Shown piece after piece: positions 29,731 through 38,533 of a stretch of 64,000 nucleotides of DNA. This stretch comes from Streptomyces sp. NRRL WC-3618 (GTDB lineage Bacteria > Actinomycetota > Actinomycetes > Streptomycetales > Streptomycetaceae). The position numbers and the translations under genes are program-made. The stretch spans positions 1-64,000 of the forward strand of contig NZ_LGDW01000225.1 in NCBI RefSeq assembly GCF_001280005.1. The letters are read 5' to 3'. The notes under the pieces were generated by a model. That model did no database searches. It had not been told where the DNA came from and saw nothing but the letters and a program-made list of their open reading frames with translations. The stretch's first letter is position 1. Each line of letters opens with the position of its first letter.

Positions 29731-30078
29731 ATGACGTCCGTGCGCACAACACCCGACACACCCGAAGTGCGCGTACCGAAGCTCGTCGGCCTGATGGCCG
29801 TGGACGCGCGCGAGAGGGCCAGGTCACACGGGGTCCTGCTGGCCGCGCCCGACCGGCCCGAGTTCCATCTCACCGTCGTCGACTACGTCGTACGGCAGTA
29901 TCCGCCGCCGGGCGTGGCGATACCGCGCGGTGCCGTCGTCACCGTGTGGTTCGACTTCGGGGAGGGCGAGGGCGGCGGAGGCGCGGGGGTGCGTGAGCCG
30001 CGGGTGCCGAGCCCGCCCAGCGGCGGGCTGGAGCGCGAACTCGGCCGGCCTGGGGACATGTTCGAGGCGATCAGGTGA
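29731..30078 (+). CDS. Small PASTA-domain protein
   Basis: This protein of about 115 residues carries one PASTA domain (VPKLVGLMAVDARERARSHG ... VVRQYPPPGVAIPRGAVVTV). PASTA domains normally sense muropeptides in penicillin-binding proteins and Ser/Thr kinases. Here the domain is alone, with no signal peptide or membrane segment, and has a Gly/Glu-rich C-terminus. The start is uncertain: GTG 29728, ATG 29731 and GTG 29740 are all in frame. GTG 29740 has the best spacing to GGGGG. A standalone cytoplasmic PASTA protein is odd but seen in Streptomyces. Confidence 0.75.
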   Translation: MTSVRTTPDTPEVRVPKLVGLMAVDARERARSHGVLLAAPDRPEFHLTVVDYVVRQYPPPGVAIPRGAVVTVWFDFGEGEGGGGAGVREPRVPSPPSGGLERELGRPGDMFEAIR

Positions 30079-30103
30079 CCGGGAGCTACGGCTACGGCTG
30101 CAA

Positions 30104-30799
30104 CTACGGCTGCTTGAAGCCTCGGTGCAGGGCTACGACGCCGCCCGTGAGGTTGCGCCAGGCCACCTTCGACCAGCCCGCGTCGCCCAGCAGTTCGGCA
30201 AGGGCCGGCTGGTCGGGCCAGGCGCGGATGGACTCGGCGAGGTAGACGTACGCGTCCGGGTTCGACGAGACCGTACGGGCGACCGGGGGCAGCGCCCGCA
30301 TCAGGTACTCCGTGTACACGGTGCGGAAGGGCGCCCATGTCGGGTGCGAGAACTCGCAGATCACGACCCGTCCGCCGGGACGCGTGACCCGGTACAGCTC
30401 GCGCAGCGCCGCACCCGTGTTCTGGACGTTGCGCAGCCCGAAGGAGATCGTCACGGCGTCGAAGGAGTCGTCCTTGAAGGGCAGTTTGGTGGCGTCGCCC
30501 GCCGTGAAGGGCAGCCAGGGGTGGTTCCGCTTGCCGACCCTGAGCATCCCGAGGGAGAAGTCGCAGGGGACGACGTACGCGCCCGTGCGGGCGAAGGGCA
30601 GGGAGGACGTGGCCGTACCGGCGGCCAGGTCGAGGATCTTCTGCGCCGGGCGGGCGTCGACCGCCTTCGCGACCTCCTTGCGCCACACGCGGTCCTGCCC
30701 GAGCGACAGCACGTCGTTCGTGAGGTCGTACCGTTCCGCCACGTCGTCGAACATCGAGGCGACTTCGTGCGGCTGCTTGTTCAGGGATGCGCGGGTCAC
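30104..30799 (-). CDS. menG: Demethylmenaquinone methyltransferase
   Basis: This MenG/UbiE-family SAM-dependent methyltransferase (231 residues) converts demethylmenaquinone to menaquinone, the last step of menaquinone synthesis. Motifs: [20 protein letters not shown] at the N-terminus, the SAM site [27 protein letters not shown] and [14 protein letters not shown]. It starts with GTG and has only a weak ribosome binding site. The gene is near mqnC and the MenJ-like reductase, so three menaquinone steps are encoded within 5 kb of the complex I operon that uses the product. Confidence 0.93.
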   Translation of the reverse strand: MTRASLNKQPHEVASMFDDVAERYDLTNDVLSLGQDRVWRKEVAKAVDARPAQKILDLAAGTATSSLPFARTGAYVVPCDFSLGMLRVGKRNHPWLPFTAGDATKLPFKDDSFDAVTISFGLRNVQNTGAALRELYRVTRPGGRVVICEFSHPTWAPFRTVYTEYLMRALPPVARTVSSNPDAYVYLAESIRAWPDQPALAELLGDAGWSKVAWRNLTGGVVALHRGFKQP

Positions 30800-30875
30800 C
30801 TGCCCATTGTGGCAGGACGTACCTCACGGCCTCCCGGCGGCACGACCTCCCGGCGGCACGGGCGCGGATGCGGCC

Positions 30876-31325
30876 TCAGCGGCGCCTGTGAACCAGACGG
30901 CCGGCGCAGACCGTGGCCACGCACAGGCCCTCCCCGTCGAAAACGGCCAGGTCGGCTCGCGCGCCCTCCGCGATTGCCGGGGTTCGCGTGTGCCGGAGTA
31001 CGACGACCTCGTTGCGTTCGGCGGCCGAGCGGAGGTCGGATGAGGGGACGTACGCCTCCAGTACCGCCACCGCGCCGCCCTTCAGTACGGCGTGCACGCG
31101 TTCGCGTGGCGTCGGGGCGTCCGGGAGGGGGCCCTCGTGGACCAGAGCCGGGCCGAGGACACCGCCCGGCCACTGCCGCACCCGCGCTCCCGGGAATCGC
31201 TCCGTCACCTCGGTGAACGGGCCCACGGCGGCAACCCGGTGGCCGTCGACGGCGACGGCGCCGTCCTTGAGGGGCTCCTCGTCCCAGCCGACCCGGACCT
31301 CGTCGGCGGCGTGAATCGTCAGCAC
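30876..31325 (-). CDS. Small amidohydrolase-like (imidazolonepropionase-like) protein
   Basis: This 149-residue protein matches the beta-sandwich composite domain of amidohydrolases: an N-terminal LTIHAADEVRVGW...KDGAVAVDGHRVAAVG strand set and a C-terminal GARADLAVFDGEGLCVATVC strand set. The central metal-binding TIM barrel is missing; the middle keeps only LGPALVHEGPLPDA in place of the HxH loop. It is unlikely to be a normal hydrolase. The GTG start lies 24 bp after the mqnC stop, so it is probably co-transcribed with mqnC and may have an accessory role in the menaquinone pathway. The function is unknown. Confidence 0.7.
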   Translation of the reverse strand: MLTIHAADEVRVGWDEEPLKDGAVAVDGHRVAAVGPFTEVTERFPGARVRQWPGGVLGPALVHEGPLPDAPTPRERVHAVLKGGAVAVLEAYVPSSDLRSAAERNEVVVLRHTRTPAIAEGARADLAVFDGEGLCVATVCAGRLVHRRR

Positions 31326-31348
31326 GGGAAGGTCACTTGGCCAGTTGG

Positions 31349-32563
31349 TCAGTTGCTGGCGAGCAGCTTGAGCTCGGGGTGGGCCGTGCCGCCCTCGATC
31401 GCGGTGGACGAGATGTGGGACATGACGCGCTCGTCGACCGGGTCGTTCGCCGGGTCGTCGTGGACGACGATGTGCTCGTACGTCGTGGTCCGCTGGGCGG
31501 GGACGCGGCCCGCCTTGCGGATCAGGTCGATGATCTCCATACGGTTGGAGCGGTGCTTCGCGCCCGCCGAGGAGACGACGTTCTCCTCCAGCATGATCGA
31601 GCCGAGGTCGTCCGCGCCGTAGTGCAGGGACAGTTGGCCGGCTTCCTTGCCCGTGGTGAGCCACGAGCCCTGGATGTGGGCGATGTTGTCCATGAAGAGG
31701 CGGGCGATGGCGATCATGCGCAGGTATTCGAAGATCGTGGCCTGCGTACGGCCCTTGAGGTGGTTGTTCTCGGGCTGGTAGGTGTACGGGATGAAGGCGC
31801 GGAAGCCGCCCGTCCGGTCCTGTACGTCACGGATCATCCGCAGGTGCTCGATGCGTTCGGCGTTGGTCTCGCCGGTGCCCATGAGCATGGTGGACGTCGA
31901 TTCGACGCCCAGCCCGTGCGCGGTCTCCATGATCTCCAGCCAGCGTTCGCCGGACTCCTTGAGGGGCGCGATGGCCTTGCGGGGGCGCTCGGGGAGCAGC
32001 TCCGCGCCGGCGCCGGCGAAGGAGTCGAGACCGGCCGCGTGGATACGGGTGATGGCCTCCTCGACCGACACCTTCGAGATCCGGGCCATGTGCTCGACCT
32101 CGCTCGCCCCCAGGCTGTGGATGACGAGCTGCGGGAACTCGGCCTTGATCGCGGCGAAGTGCTGCTCGTAGTACTCGACGCCGAAGTCCGGGTGGTGGCC
32201 GCCCTGGAACATGATCTGAGTACCGCCGAGTTCGACGGTCTCCGCGCAGCGGCGCAGGATGTCCTCGAGATCGCGGGTCCAGCCCTTGGCGGTGTCCTTG
32301 GGGGCGGCGTAGAAGGCGCAGAACTTGCACGCCGTGACACACACGTTCGTGTAGTTGATGTTGCGCTCGATGATGTACGTGGCGATGTGCTCCGTACCCG
32401 CGTAACGGCGGCGGCGTACGGCGTCGGCGGCCGAGCCGAGGGCGTGCAGCGGGGCGTCGCGGTAGAGGACGAGCGCCTCTTCGGGGGTGATCCGCCCACC
32501 CGCGGCGGCCCGGTCGAGGACGGCTGTGACATCAAACGACATGAGGTCGGCGTTCTCGGTCAC
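31349..32563 (-). CDS. mqnC: Cyclic dehypoxanthinyl futalosine synthase MqnC
   Basis: MqnC is a radical-SAM enzyme of the futalosine menaquinone pathway that cyclises dehypoxanthine futalosine. The radical-SAM cluster motif is in CVTACKFCAFY; QIMFQGGHHPDFGVEYYEQ and AFIPYTYQPENNHL are typical family segments. The 404-residue length is normal. The start is a GTG with AAGGG about eight bases upstream; an ATG seven codons later (MSFDVTAVL) is also possible. The downstream amidohydrolase-like gene is close. Together with menG it shows that the organism makes menaquinone by the futalosine route. Confidence 0.93.
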   Translation of the reverse strand: MTENADLMSFDVTAVLDRAAAGGRITPEEALVLYRDAPLHALGSAADAVRRRRYAGTEHIATYIIERNINYTNVCVTACKFCAFYAAPKDTAKGWTRDLEDILRRCAETVELGGTQIMFQGGHHPDFGVEYYEQHFAAIKAEFPQLVIHSLGASEVEHMARISKVSVEEAITRIHAAGLDSFAGAGAELLPERPRKAIAPLKESGERWLEIMETAHGLGVESTSTMLMGTGETNAERIEHLRMIRDVQDRTGGFRAFIPYTYQPENNHLKGRTQATIFEYLRMIAIARLFMDNIAHIQGSWLTTGKEAGQLSLHYGADDLGSIMLEENVVSSAGAKHRSNRMEIIDLIRKAGRVPAQRTTTYEHIVVHDDPANDPVDERVMSHISSTAIEGGTAHPELKLLASN

Positions 32564-32631
32564 CGAGCGTCCCTTCGGATGGCGTGTGGCGGACCGTTCC
32601 AGCCTACGTCAGTGCCCTGTCCCGCCTCACG

Positions 32632-33435
32632 TCAGGCCGCGTACGCGCCGATCAGGAGCCCGACGAACGCGCCCGCGATCAGGAACGGCCCGAACGGGAT
32701 GGACGTCTTGCGTCCGGCGCGCCGCGCGACGACCAGGGCGAGCCCGTACAGCCCGCCGAACAGGAATCCGGCGAAGGTGCCGAGCACGACACTCCCCCAG
32801 CCGTACCAGCCCAGGACGGCGCCGAGTCCGAGGGCGAGTTTCACATCGCCGAAGCCCATGCCGTTCGGACTGATGAGGAAGAGCACGAAGTACGCGCCGC
32901 CGAGCAGCAGGGCGCCCAGCAGGGAGGTCGGCCAGTCGCCGGCATGCTCGGGCAGCAGCGCGGCCACGCCCAGCAGGACGAGGGCGGCGGTGGCCAGCGG
33001 GAGGGTGAGCAGGTCGGGCAGCCGCTGCACCCGGAAGTCGACGACCGCGAGCAGCACCCCGACGGGCGCGAGCAGCAGCCAGACCCCGAGCTCGGGCCGG
33101 GTACCGGTCGCGGCGGCGAGGGCCGCGCAGACGAGCGCGGTGGCGAGGGCGAGGAGGGGGGTGCTCGGCCCGTACGACGCGCTCTGTTCGTACGGGGGGC
33201 CGCCCGCGCCCGTCGCGAGGTGCCCGGCATCCGCCTGGTCCTTGGTGCCCGTACCGGCGCAGGTCGCGCACCGCGCGCGGCCCAGCCAGCCGCCGAGCGC
33301 GTGCCCTCGCGGGCAGCGGTCCCGCCAGGTCTCCTCGGGCTGGACGGAGAACCGGTAGGCGGCGCGCGGCACGAGCGTCCCGGCCGCCGCGCCCCAGAGG
33401 ACGGCGGCGGCCACGATCAGCTGATCGATGCTCAT
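32632..33435 (-). CDS. Prepilin peptidase (TadV/GspO family)
   Basis: This 267-residue polytopic aspartic protease cleaves Flp-type prepilins at the membrane. The first Asp lies in VVDFRVQRLPDLLTLPLA, the second in GMGFGDVKLALGLG (GxGD). A four-Cys N-terminal region (DRCPRGH ... RARCATC) resembles the zinc-type insert of GspO enzymes. Seven or eight transmembrane helices are visible. The start ATG overlaps the stop of the LysM-BTAD gene (ATGA), so the two are coupled. It probably processes the Flp and TadE-like pilins encoded at 48-50 kb. Confidence 0.88.
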   Translation of the reverse strand: MSIDQLIVAAAVLWGAAAGTLVPRAAYRFSVQPEETWRDRCPRGHALGGWLGRARCATCAGTGTKDQADAGHLATGAGGPPYEQSASYGPSTPLLALATALVCAALAAATGTRPELGVWLLLAPVGVLLAVVDFRVQRLPDLLTLPLATAALVLLGVAALLPEHAGDWPTSLLGALLLGGAYFVLFLISPNGMGFGDVKLALGLGAVLGWYGWGSVVLGTFAGFLFGGLYGLALVVARRAGRKTSIPFGPFLIAGAFVGLLIGAYAA

Positions 33436-36400
33436 CCCACAGCCGCTGTGCCGTCGCGCCAGGTCGGCAGCAGCTCGTCGAGGAGGGCCTCGGTACGCGG
33501 CGGCAGACCGCGCGCGCCGCTGCGCCGGATCAGGTCGGCGGCGACCTGCTGGAGCTTGTCGGTGTCGCCGGTGGAGTGCGTGGCGCGCAGGAGTTCGTGC
33601 CACAGCCGCTCGTCGCCGGGGGCGGAGTTGAGCGCGGCGGTGAGCGCCTCGATGGCCCGCTCGGCGCGGTTCTTCACGAGGTGGAACTCGGCGAGCGCAA
33701 GCCCGATGTCCGCGACCAGGAGCGGGAGTTGGGCGTCGATGATCTCGTGCGTGAGCCAGCCGTAACGGCCCTCGGGTCGGTCGGCGAGCAGCGGCCCGCG
33801 CACCAGCGCGAGCGCGTCGGTGAGCAGCCGTCCGCGTACGACCCGACTGTCGACGCCCTTGCCCTGCGTGGCCTCGTGGTAGAGGGAGCGCAGCACGTCG
33901 AGGTCCGACACGACCGACTTGGCGAGCGTGAGCCGGCCGTTCTCGTCGGTGGCGAGACGGGGGGTGCCGTCGGGGTCGGTGCCGAGCCAGACGCGCAGCC
34001 GCTCGAGGAGTGCCTCGCGTACGTCGTCGGTGACGCCGCGCGGCCAGAGCGCCGAGGCGAGTACCCGCGGGTGCACACCTTCGCGGTGCAGCAACAGCAG
34101 TGCGAGCGCCTCGTGTTGGAGCGGGCTGCGCTCGCCGTCCGGGGTGTCGAGGCCGATGATCTCGTACGGGCCCACGAGCCGCGCGTACACCGCCGGCCGT
34201 CCCTGCTCGCTGATGTCGACGAGGAAGGGGGGCGTCGTCGCCGGTCCCTCCGCGGCGCGTTCGGGGTCGGCGGCGACGAACAGCTCGACGATCGCCCGCT
34301 GTTGGGCAACGGGCAGTACCTGAGCGTCGAGTTCGAGCCCGAGGAGGGGCGCGAGGAGCTTGCCCTCGCTGGTGATCTCCATCTCCCAGGCGGCGCCGGG
34401 CAGTTCACCGCCCTCGGTGCCGACGAGGTATCCGATGCCCAATCGGCTTGCGTCGGCGGCGAGTTCGGCGAGCTTGACGGCGTCGTCGGCGGACGGTTCG
34501 GCGGCGAGGAGTACGAGGTGCGGGGCCCAACGGGTGTGCTGGGCAGGGCCGGTACGTCCGGTGAGTACGGAGTCGTGCCCAGCCGCACCGAGCGCACCGC
34601 GCCGCTGCCGGGTCTCGGCCTCCATCGTCTCGACGAGGGCCTCGATGCCGTCGAGGTGGCGCAGCCGGTTGGGGGCGAGGGGCGTGAGGTCCTGGCCGAA
34701 CCCGACGAGGGTGATGGTCATGCGGTCCGACCATCCGTTGGTGGCCAACTCGGCGGCGACGGAGGCGAATACGGCGGCCCGGTCGGACTCGCTGCCGCTC
34801 AGCGAGACGATGCCGGGCACCGACTCCAGGTTGAGCAGCAGTCGCGAGTCGTCCATGGTCCCGAGGCTGACGAGGCCCGGGTAGGGAGCGGCGGTGTCGA
34901 CATCCTCGTACCGCTCGGCGTCGGTCCGGGACAGCAGCCAGAACGTCTGGTCCTGTCCGAGCTGCCACGGGGCCGGGGGCTTCCCGGCGGGCTGGGCGAG
35001 CTGGAGGTGCAGGTCGCCGTTACTGAGCCAGGCGGCGTAGACGGTGGGCAGCGGGCGGGACTCGCCGGCGAGAGAGGCGGCGAGGCCGCGCAGCGAGCGA
35101 TCGAGCAGGCGTACGCCTTCGGGGTCGGCGCCGACGAGCAGCGCGTCCTGGGCGTCGGCGGCGGCACCGGTCGGCGTGGGCGGCTCCATACCGCGCCGCC
35201 CGCCGACCGCACCGAGCGCCGACTGCCACAGGGCCTGACGGCGCCGGCGGCCGAGGGCGCCGAGGAGACCGGCGGCGAGGAGGGGGGCGCCGACGAGGGC
35301 TTCGGAGAGGCCGAAGGAGAAACCGGCGTCGGCTTCGGCGGAGGCGGCGGGCGTGGCTTCTTCGGCCGGGGTCGCGGTGTGCTGCGCGTGCAGTACGGCG
35401 GGGGTGGCCTCCGAGTCGCCGGTCGCGGGGCGCTGTTGGGGGAGGCTGATGCGGGTGGTCTGGGTGTCGAGGGAGGCGGTGCCCTGCTGGCCGCCGCCGG
35501 CTCCCTGGGCGTGGTCGCCGGTCTGGGCGTACGTGTTGATCTGCTGCGCGACCTGCGGGGAGACGGTGGAACCGGCGTTGGAGGCGGTACTGCCCGTACT
35601 GGTGCTGGGCATCTCGACAAGGTCGCCGCCACGGGCGTCGCCGGGCATCTGCATGATCCAGCCGGGGCGGATCAGACTGGCCTCGGAGAGCCGCGAACCG
35701 TCCGGCTGCACACGGTCCTTGTTCAGCTGGTAGATCTCGCCGTACCGGCGCCCGTCACCCAGGTGCCGCTGCGCTATCTCCCACAGGGAGTCGTGATGAC
35801 GCCCCTCGGGCGGCTGAATCCGGTAGTACTTCGTGTCGCCGGCCTTGACCGACGGCCCCCCGACCTCCGCGTGACTGGCGGCATCGGCGGCCTGCTGGCC
35901 GAGCGCGGCGGCGGTACTGGCCGCCTGTTCCTGCTGCTGCGCGAACATCCCGCTCAGCGAACCGCCGGGCGTGACCTGCGCGGAGGCGACGGTGCCCCGC
36001 TGGTTGTCGTCGTAGCTGTGCCCGAGCTGCGAGAGCCCGGGGGTGAGGGAGGCGGCCGTGGCTCCGACCAGCAGCAGCGCGGCGACGAGCTGCCGCGCGA
36101 GCAGTTGACTCGGCCCGGCCCCGGGCACCCGCCCCGGCATCCCGACCCCGGACAGCGCGGCCTTCACCTCGACGAGCACACACGCGGTGAACTGGGCCCA
36201 GGCGATCCACACGATGACGCCGAGGACGCCGGTGAAGGTCTTGACCGTGATTTCTTCCTGCAGCCAGTCCAGGGACGGCGACCCGTCCGGGAACGGCCAG
36301 CCGACAACCACGACGAGGGCGTAGGGCACCGCGACGAGCAGACCGGCGAGGGCGACGAACGCGAGAAACGCCTTGACGAAGTCCCCGAAGCTGCGGCGCC

Positions 36401-36539
36401 GCCTCGGCAGGGGCTGCGGTGTCCGGTTCCTGGGCGTCGACGAACTCCCTGGCCCCGGAGCGCTCCCCGGACCCGGCGAGCCTCCCGTCCTGCTGCCCGT
36501 GGGGCTTCCCGTCCGGCTTGATGTGCTGCGTCGCGGCAT
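33432..36539 (-). CDS. Large membrane LysM-BTAD regulator-like protein
   Basis: This 1035-residue protein combines an N-terminal Pro/Ser/Arg-rich tail, three transmembrane helices (about 55-80, 100-120, 145-165), a LysM-like segment (YYRIQPPEGRHHDSLWEIAQ, residues 238-300) and a further hydrophobic stretch near 425. A large soluble region follows, and a C-terminal SARP-like winged helix plus bacterial transcriptional activator domain (about 795-1035: VYARLVGPYEII ... LLERLRVWLGTDPDG ... LAEFHLVKNRAERAIEAL). LysM binds glycan; BTAD is usually found in DNA-binding activators such as AfsR. A membrane-bound form is unusual. It overlaps the prepilin peptidase gene and is probably a Tad-locus regulator or structural factor. 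Confidence 0.75.
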   Translation of the reverse strand: MPRRSTSSRTGSPTGSRTGGSPGPGSAPGPGSSSTPRNRTPQPLPRRRRSFGDFVKAFLAFVALAGLLVAVPYALVVVVGWPFPDGSPSLDWLQEEITVKTFTGVLGVIVWIAWAQFTACVLVEVKAALSGVGMPGRVPGAGPSQLLARQLVAALLLVGATAASLTPGLSQLGHSYDDNQRGTVASAQVTPGGSLSGMFAQQQEQAASTAAALGQQAADAASHAEVGGPSVKAGDTKYYRIQPPEGRHHDSLWEIAQRHLGDGRRYGEIYQLNKDRVQPDGSRLSEASLIRPGWIMQMPGDARGGDLVEMPSTSTGSTASNAGSTVSPQVAQQINTYAQTGDHAQGAGGGQQGTASLDTQTTRISLPQQRPATGDSEATPAVLHAQHTATPAEEATPAASAEADAGFSFGLSEALVGAPLLAAGLLGALGRRRRQALWQSALGAVGGRRGMEPPTPTGAAADAQDALLVGADPEGVRLLDRSLRGLAASLAGESRPLPTVYAAWLSNGDLHLQLAQPAGKPPAPWQLGQDQTFWLLSRTDAERYEDVDTAAPYPGLVSLGTMDDSRLLLNLESVPGIVSLSGSESDRAAVFASVAAELATNGWSDRMTITLVGFGQDLTPLAPNRLRHLDGIEALVETMEAETRQRRGALGAAGHDSVLTGRTGPAQHTRWAPHLVLLAAEPSADDAVKLAELAADASRLGIGYLVGTEGGELPGAAWEMEITSEGKLLAPLLGLELDAQVLPVAQQRAIVELFVAADPERAAEGPATTPPFLVDISEQGRPAVYARLVGPYEIIGLDTPDGERSPLQHEALALLLLHREGVHPRVLASALWPRGVTDDVREALLERLRVWLGTDPDGTPRLATDENGRLTLAKSVVSDLDVLRSLYHEATQGKGVDSRVVRGRLLTDALALVRGPLLADRPEGRYGWLTHEIIDAQLPLLVADIGLALAEFHLVKNRAERAIEALTAALNSAPGDERLWHELLRATHSTGDTDKLQQVAADLIRRSGARGLPPRTEALLDELLPTWRDGTAAVG

Positions 36540-36781
36540 GGCGGGTGTCCTGGGTTCGTGTCGTGTGGGGTGGGAGCGAGACGTGGGGGTGTGCTGAGCC
36601 TATCGGGATCTTATTTCGGCAGGGGAGTCGGTCGACATACGGACCGTTCGCAACCGCCACGACACACTCCTCACGGTCCCCCCACAACCCCCGGGCGACA
36701 CGCAAATGCCCTCTACGCACCCCTGATAGCTTCGTTCTCTGCCGTACACACGCATCAGTCCGACTCCGGGGGAGATCAACC
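36540..36781. other. Divergent intergenic region
   Basis: The gap between the LysM-BTAD gene (minus) and the lipoprotein gene (plus) should hold both promoters. No gene is visible. A G/C-poorer stretch near 36725-36755 (TTCGTTCTCTGCCGTACACA) lies shortly before the lipoprotein start. No operator was identified. Confidence 0.35.
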
Positions 36782-37453
36782 GTGGCCCGCCGCGCCCTGT
36801 CCGTCACCGTCGTCACGTTCACCGCGACAGCGGCCCTTCTGCTCGCCGGATGCGGCGGGGGTTGGGGTGGGGGGGACTCGTCGGCTGGCGACATCAAGGG
36901 GGCGGGGTCGGGGGCAGGCAGTGCGTCGCCTTCCGCATCGGCGTCGGCATCAGCGGCATCCCAGGTCACCCGTCCGGTGATCACGCTCCCCAGCAGTTTC
37001 CAGCTTACCTTTGAGAGTTGGACCAGCAGCGACGCCAAGGAGCAGGCCGTACTCGACGATGCCAAGGAGGAACTCCGTGCGGGGTACGCGGCAATCATCG
37101 CGAACGATCCTGACAGCGAAGCCCTCGCCTTCTATGACACCGAAAACGGTCGCTCGCAAAGCAGTCGGTGGATCAAGTCCTATACGGACAAGAATGTCAC
37201 CGTCATCGGCAAGTTGCCCGCCTTCGATCCCAAAGTCACCTTGGTCGACAGCGGAGACGGCAGGACTGCCTCGCTCCGCTACTGCACAGACGAAAGTAAG
37301 GCGTACACAAAGAACCGTAAGACGGGCGCGGTCGTGGGGAATCCCGAGGGCACAGCTCCTGAAGTCGGCTACCTGGTCACCCTGAGAAAGAGCGCTCAGG
37401 GCGTGTGGCAGAACGACTCCGTCACCGCCAAGAGGGGCGAGTGCGCACAGTGA
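36782..37453 (+). CDS. Lipoprotein, copy 1 of a paired family
   Basis: This 223-residue lipoprotein has a signal peptide ending in a lipobox (LLLAGC at about residue 23), then a Gly/Ser-rich linker and a folded domain. The domain shares a pattern with the lipoprotein at 56274-56945: a YCTDESKAYTKNRKTG segment, then a terminal GVWQNDSVTAKRGEC. The shape (helices followed by sheet, 140-160 residues) suggests an NTF2/SnoaL-like fold, but that is inference. The GTG start has GGGGGAG eight bases upstream. It is followed within a four- or thirteen-base overlap by the secreted partner gene, so the two proteins probably act together at the cell surface. Confidence 0.75.
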   Translation: MARRALSVTVVTFTATAALLLAGCGGGWGGGDSSAGDIKGAGSGAGSASPSASASASAASQVTRPVITLPSSFQLTFESWTSSDAKEQAVLDDAKEELRAGYAAIIANDPDSEALAFYDTENGRSQSSRWIKSYTDKNVTVIGKLPAFDPKVTLVDSGDGRTASLRYCTDESKAYTKNRKTGAVVGNPEGTAPEVGYLVTLRKSAQGVWQNDSVTAKRGECAQ

Positions 37454-38499
37454 AGCCGTGGCGCACGGGGCTCCTTGTCATCGCAACGTCACTTGTCGCG
37501 GCGTTCTGGGCTCCGCTCCCCGCCAGCGCGTTCGGAGAATCCGACACGAGAGGCGAAGCGGAGGGCAAACAGATCGCCGCCTCCGTCTCCCAGTCAGGAA
37601 TCAAGGTCACGCAGATCGGCGGCCCGACCGGCGGAAAGCGGGGGACCCTGGCGTCGGTTGACGTGAACTGGAAACCGCCGCCCTGCTGGTACGAGCCCGC
37701 ATTCACCCCCGCGCAACTGAAAACCTTCGCGGAGACCAACGGCGAAGGCAACGTCAGCATTCGCCAGGGGTGGCAGGGAACACGCCTGTGGACCGATCAT
37801 TTCAGAGACGAGAAGGACGCCGCCAACTACTTCGCCGCCCCGTCGACTGTTGCGGGCTACAAGAACTACAACCTGGGAGAGGACGGACACTTCTGGCGCG
37901 GAGTCGCTCCGAACGTCCTCGGCATCGACGACACATCACTGTGCGGCCGACTCATGTTCTGGCAGAACGCCGGCCAGATCCCCGACGTACCGAACGCCCC
38001 CACCTCGAAGACCCTTGCCGAGTACGCCTACGACAAGATCAAGGTCCCCGAGACCGAGGTCGAGCTGAGGCCGACGGCCAAGTCCACCGTCAACCTGCCC
38101 ACCTGGGTCTGGCTGGACAAGGGCACCTTCCAGGAGGTCAAGGTCCGCGCCGCGCTCCCCAACACGGGCCTGTGGGCGGAGACGACGGCCAAGCCGGTCG
38201 CCCTCCACCTGGACCCGGGGACACCCGACGCCACCACCTACCCAGCCTCGGGCGACTGCACGATCAACGAGGACGGCTCGATCGGCACGCCGTACGCGGC
38301 GGGCAGGGCATCCGAGGCGCCGCCGTGCGGGATCACGTACCTCCGCGCCACCGGTGGCAGCCCGTACCAGCTGAAGGCCTCCGTAACCTGGGAGATCAGC
38401 TGGCCGGGCAGCGACGGCACCGGGGGCAACCTCCCGAACGGCACGTTCGAGTCGACGCAGGTCATCGACGTCCAGGAGATCCAGTCGGTCAACCGCTGA
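37441..38499 (+). CDS. Secreted DVNW-motif protein, copy 1
   Basis: This 352-residue protein has an N-terminal signal peptide (hydrophobic LLVIATSLVAAFWAPLPASA) and no later membrane helix. The mature protein carries the motif ASVDVNWKPPPCWYEPAF, a middle segment NLPTWVWLDKGTFQEVKV, paired cysteines (PASGDCTIN ... APPCGITYL) and the C-terminal DVQEIQSVNR. The same motifs, in the same order, occur in the protein at 56942-58024, so they are paralogues. I do not recognise the family; related Streptomyces proteins are unnamed or loosely called secreted. Two in-frame GTG codons (37441, 37450) could start it; both overlap the end of the lipoprotein gene. Confidence 0.75.
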   Translation: MRTVKPWRTGLLVIATSLVAAFWAPLPASAFGESDTRGEAEGKQIAASVSQSGIKVTQIGGPTGGKRGTLASVDVNWKPPPCWYEPAFTPAQLKTFAETNGEGNVSIRQGWQGTRLWTDHFRDEKDAANYFAAPSTVAGYKNYNLGEDGHFWRGVAPNVLGIDDTSLCGRLMFWQNAGQIPDVPNAPTSKTLAEYAYDKIKVPETEVELRPTAKSTVNLPTWVWLDKGTFQEVKVRAALPNTGLWAETTAKPVALHLDPGTPDATTYPASGDCTINEDGSIGTPYAAGRASEAPPCGITYLRATGGSPYQLKASVTWEISWPGSDGTGGNLPNGTFESTQVIDVQEIQSVNR

Positions 38500-38533
38500 C
38501 GCGGATCACGTCCCGGCGGCCGGATCGGATCAG

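Noticed and set aside
33576..36521. 981-residue plus-strand frame opposite the LysM-BTAD gene
   Set aside because: Gly/Glu/Val-rich antisense translation typical of GC bias; the minus-strand protein has clear domains.
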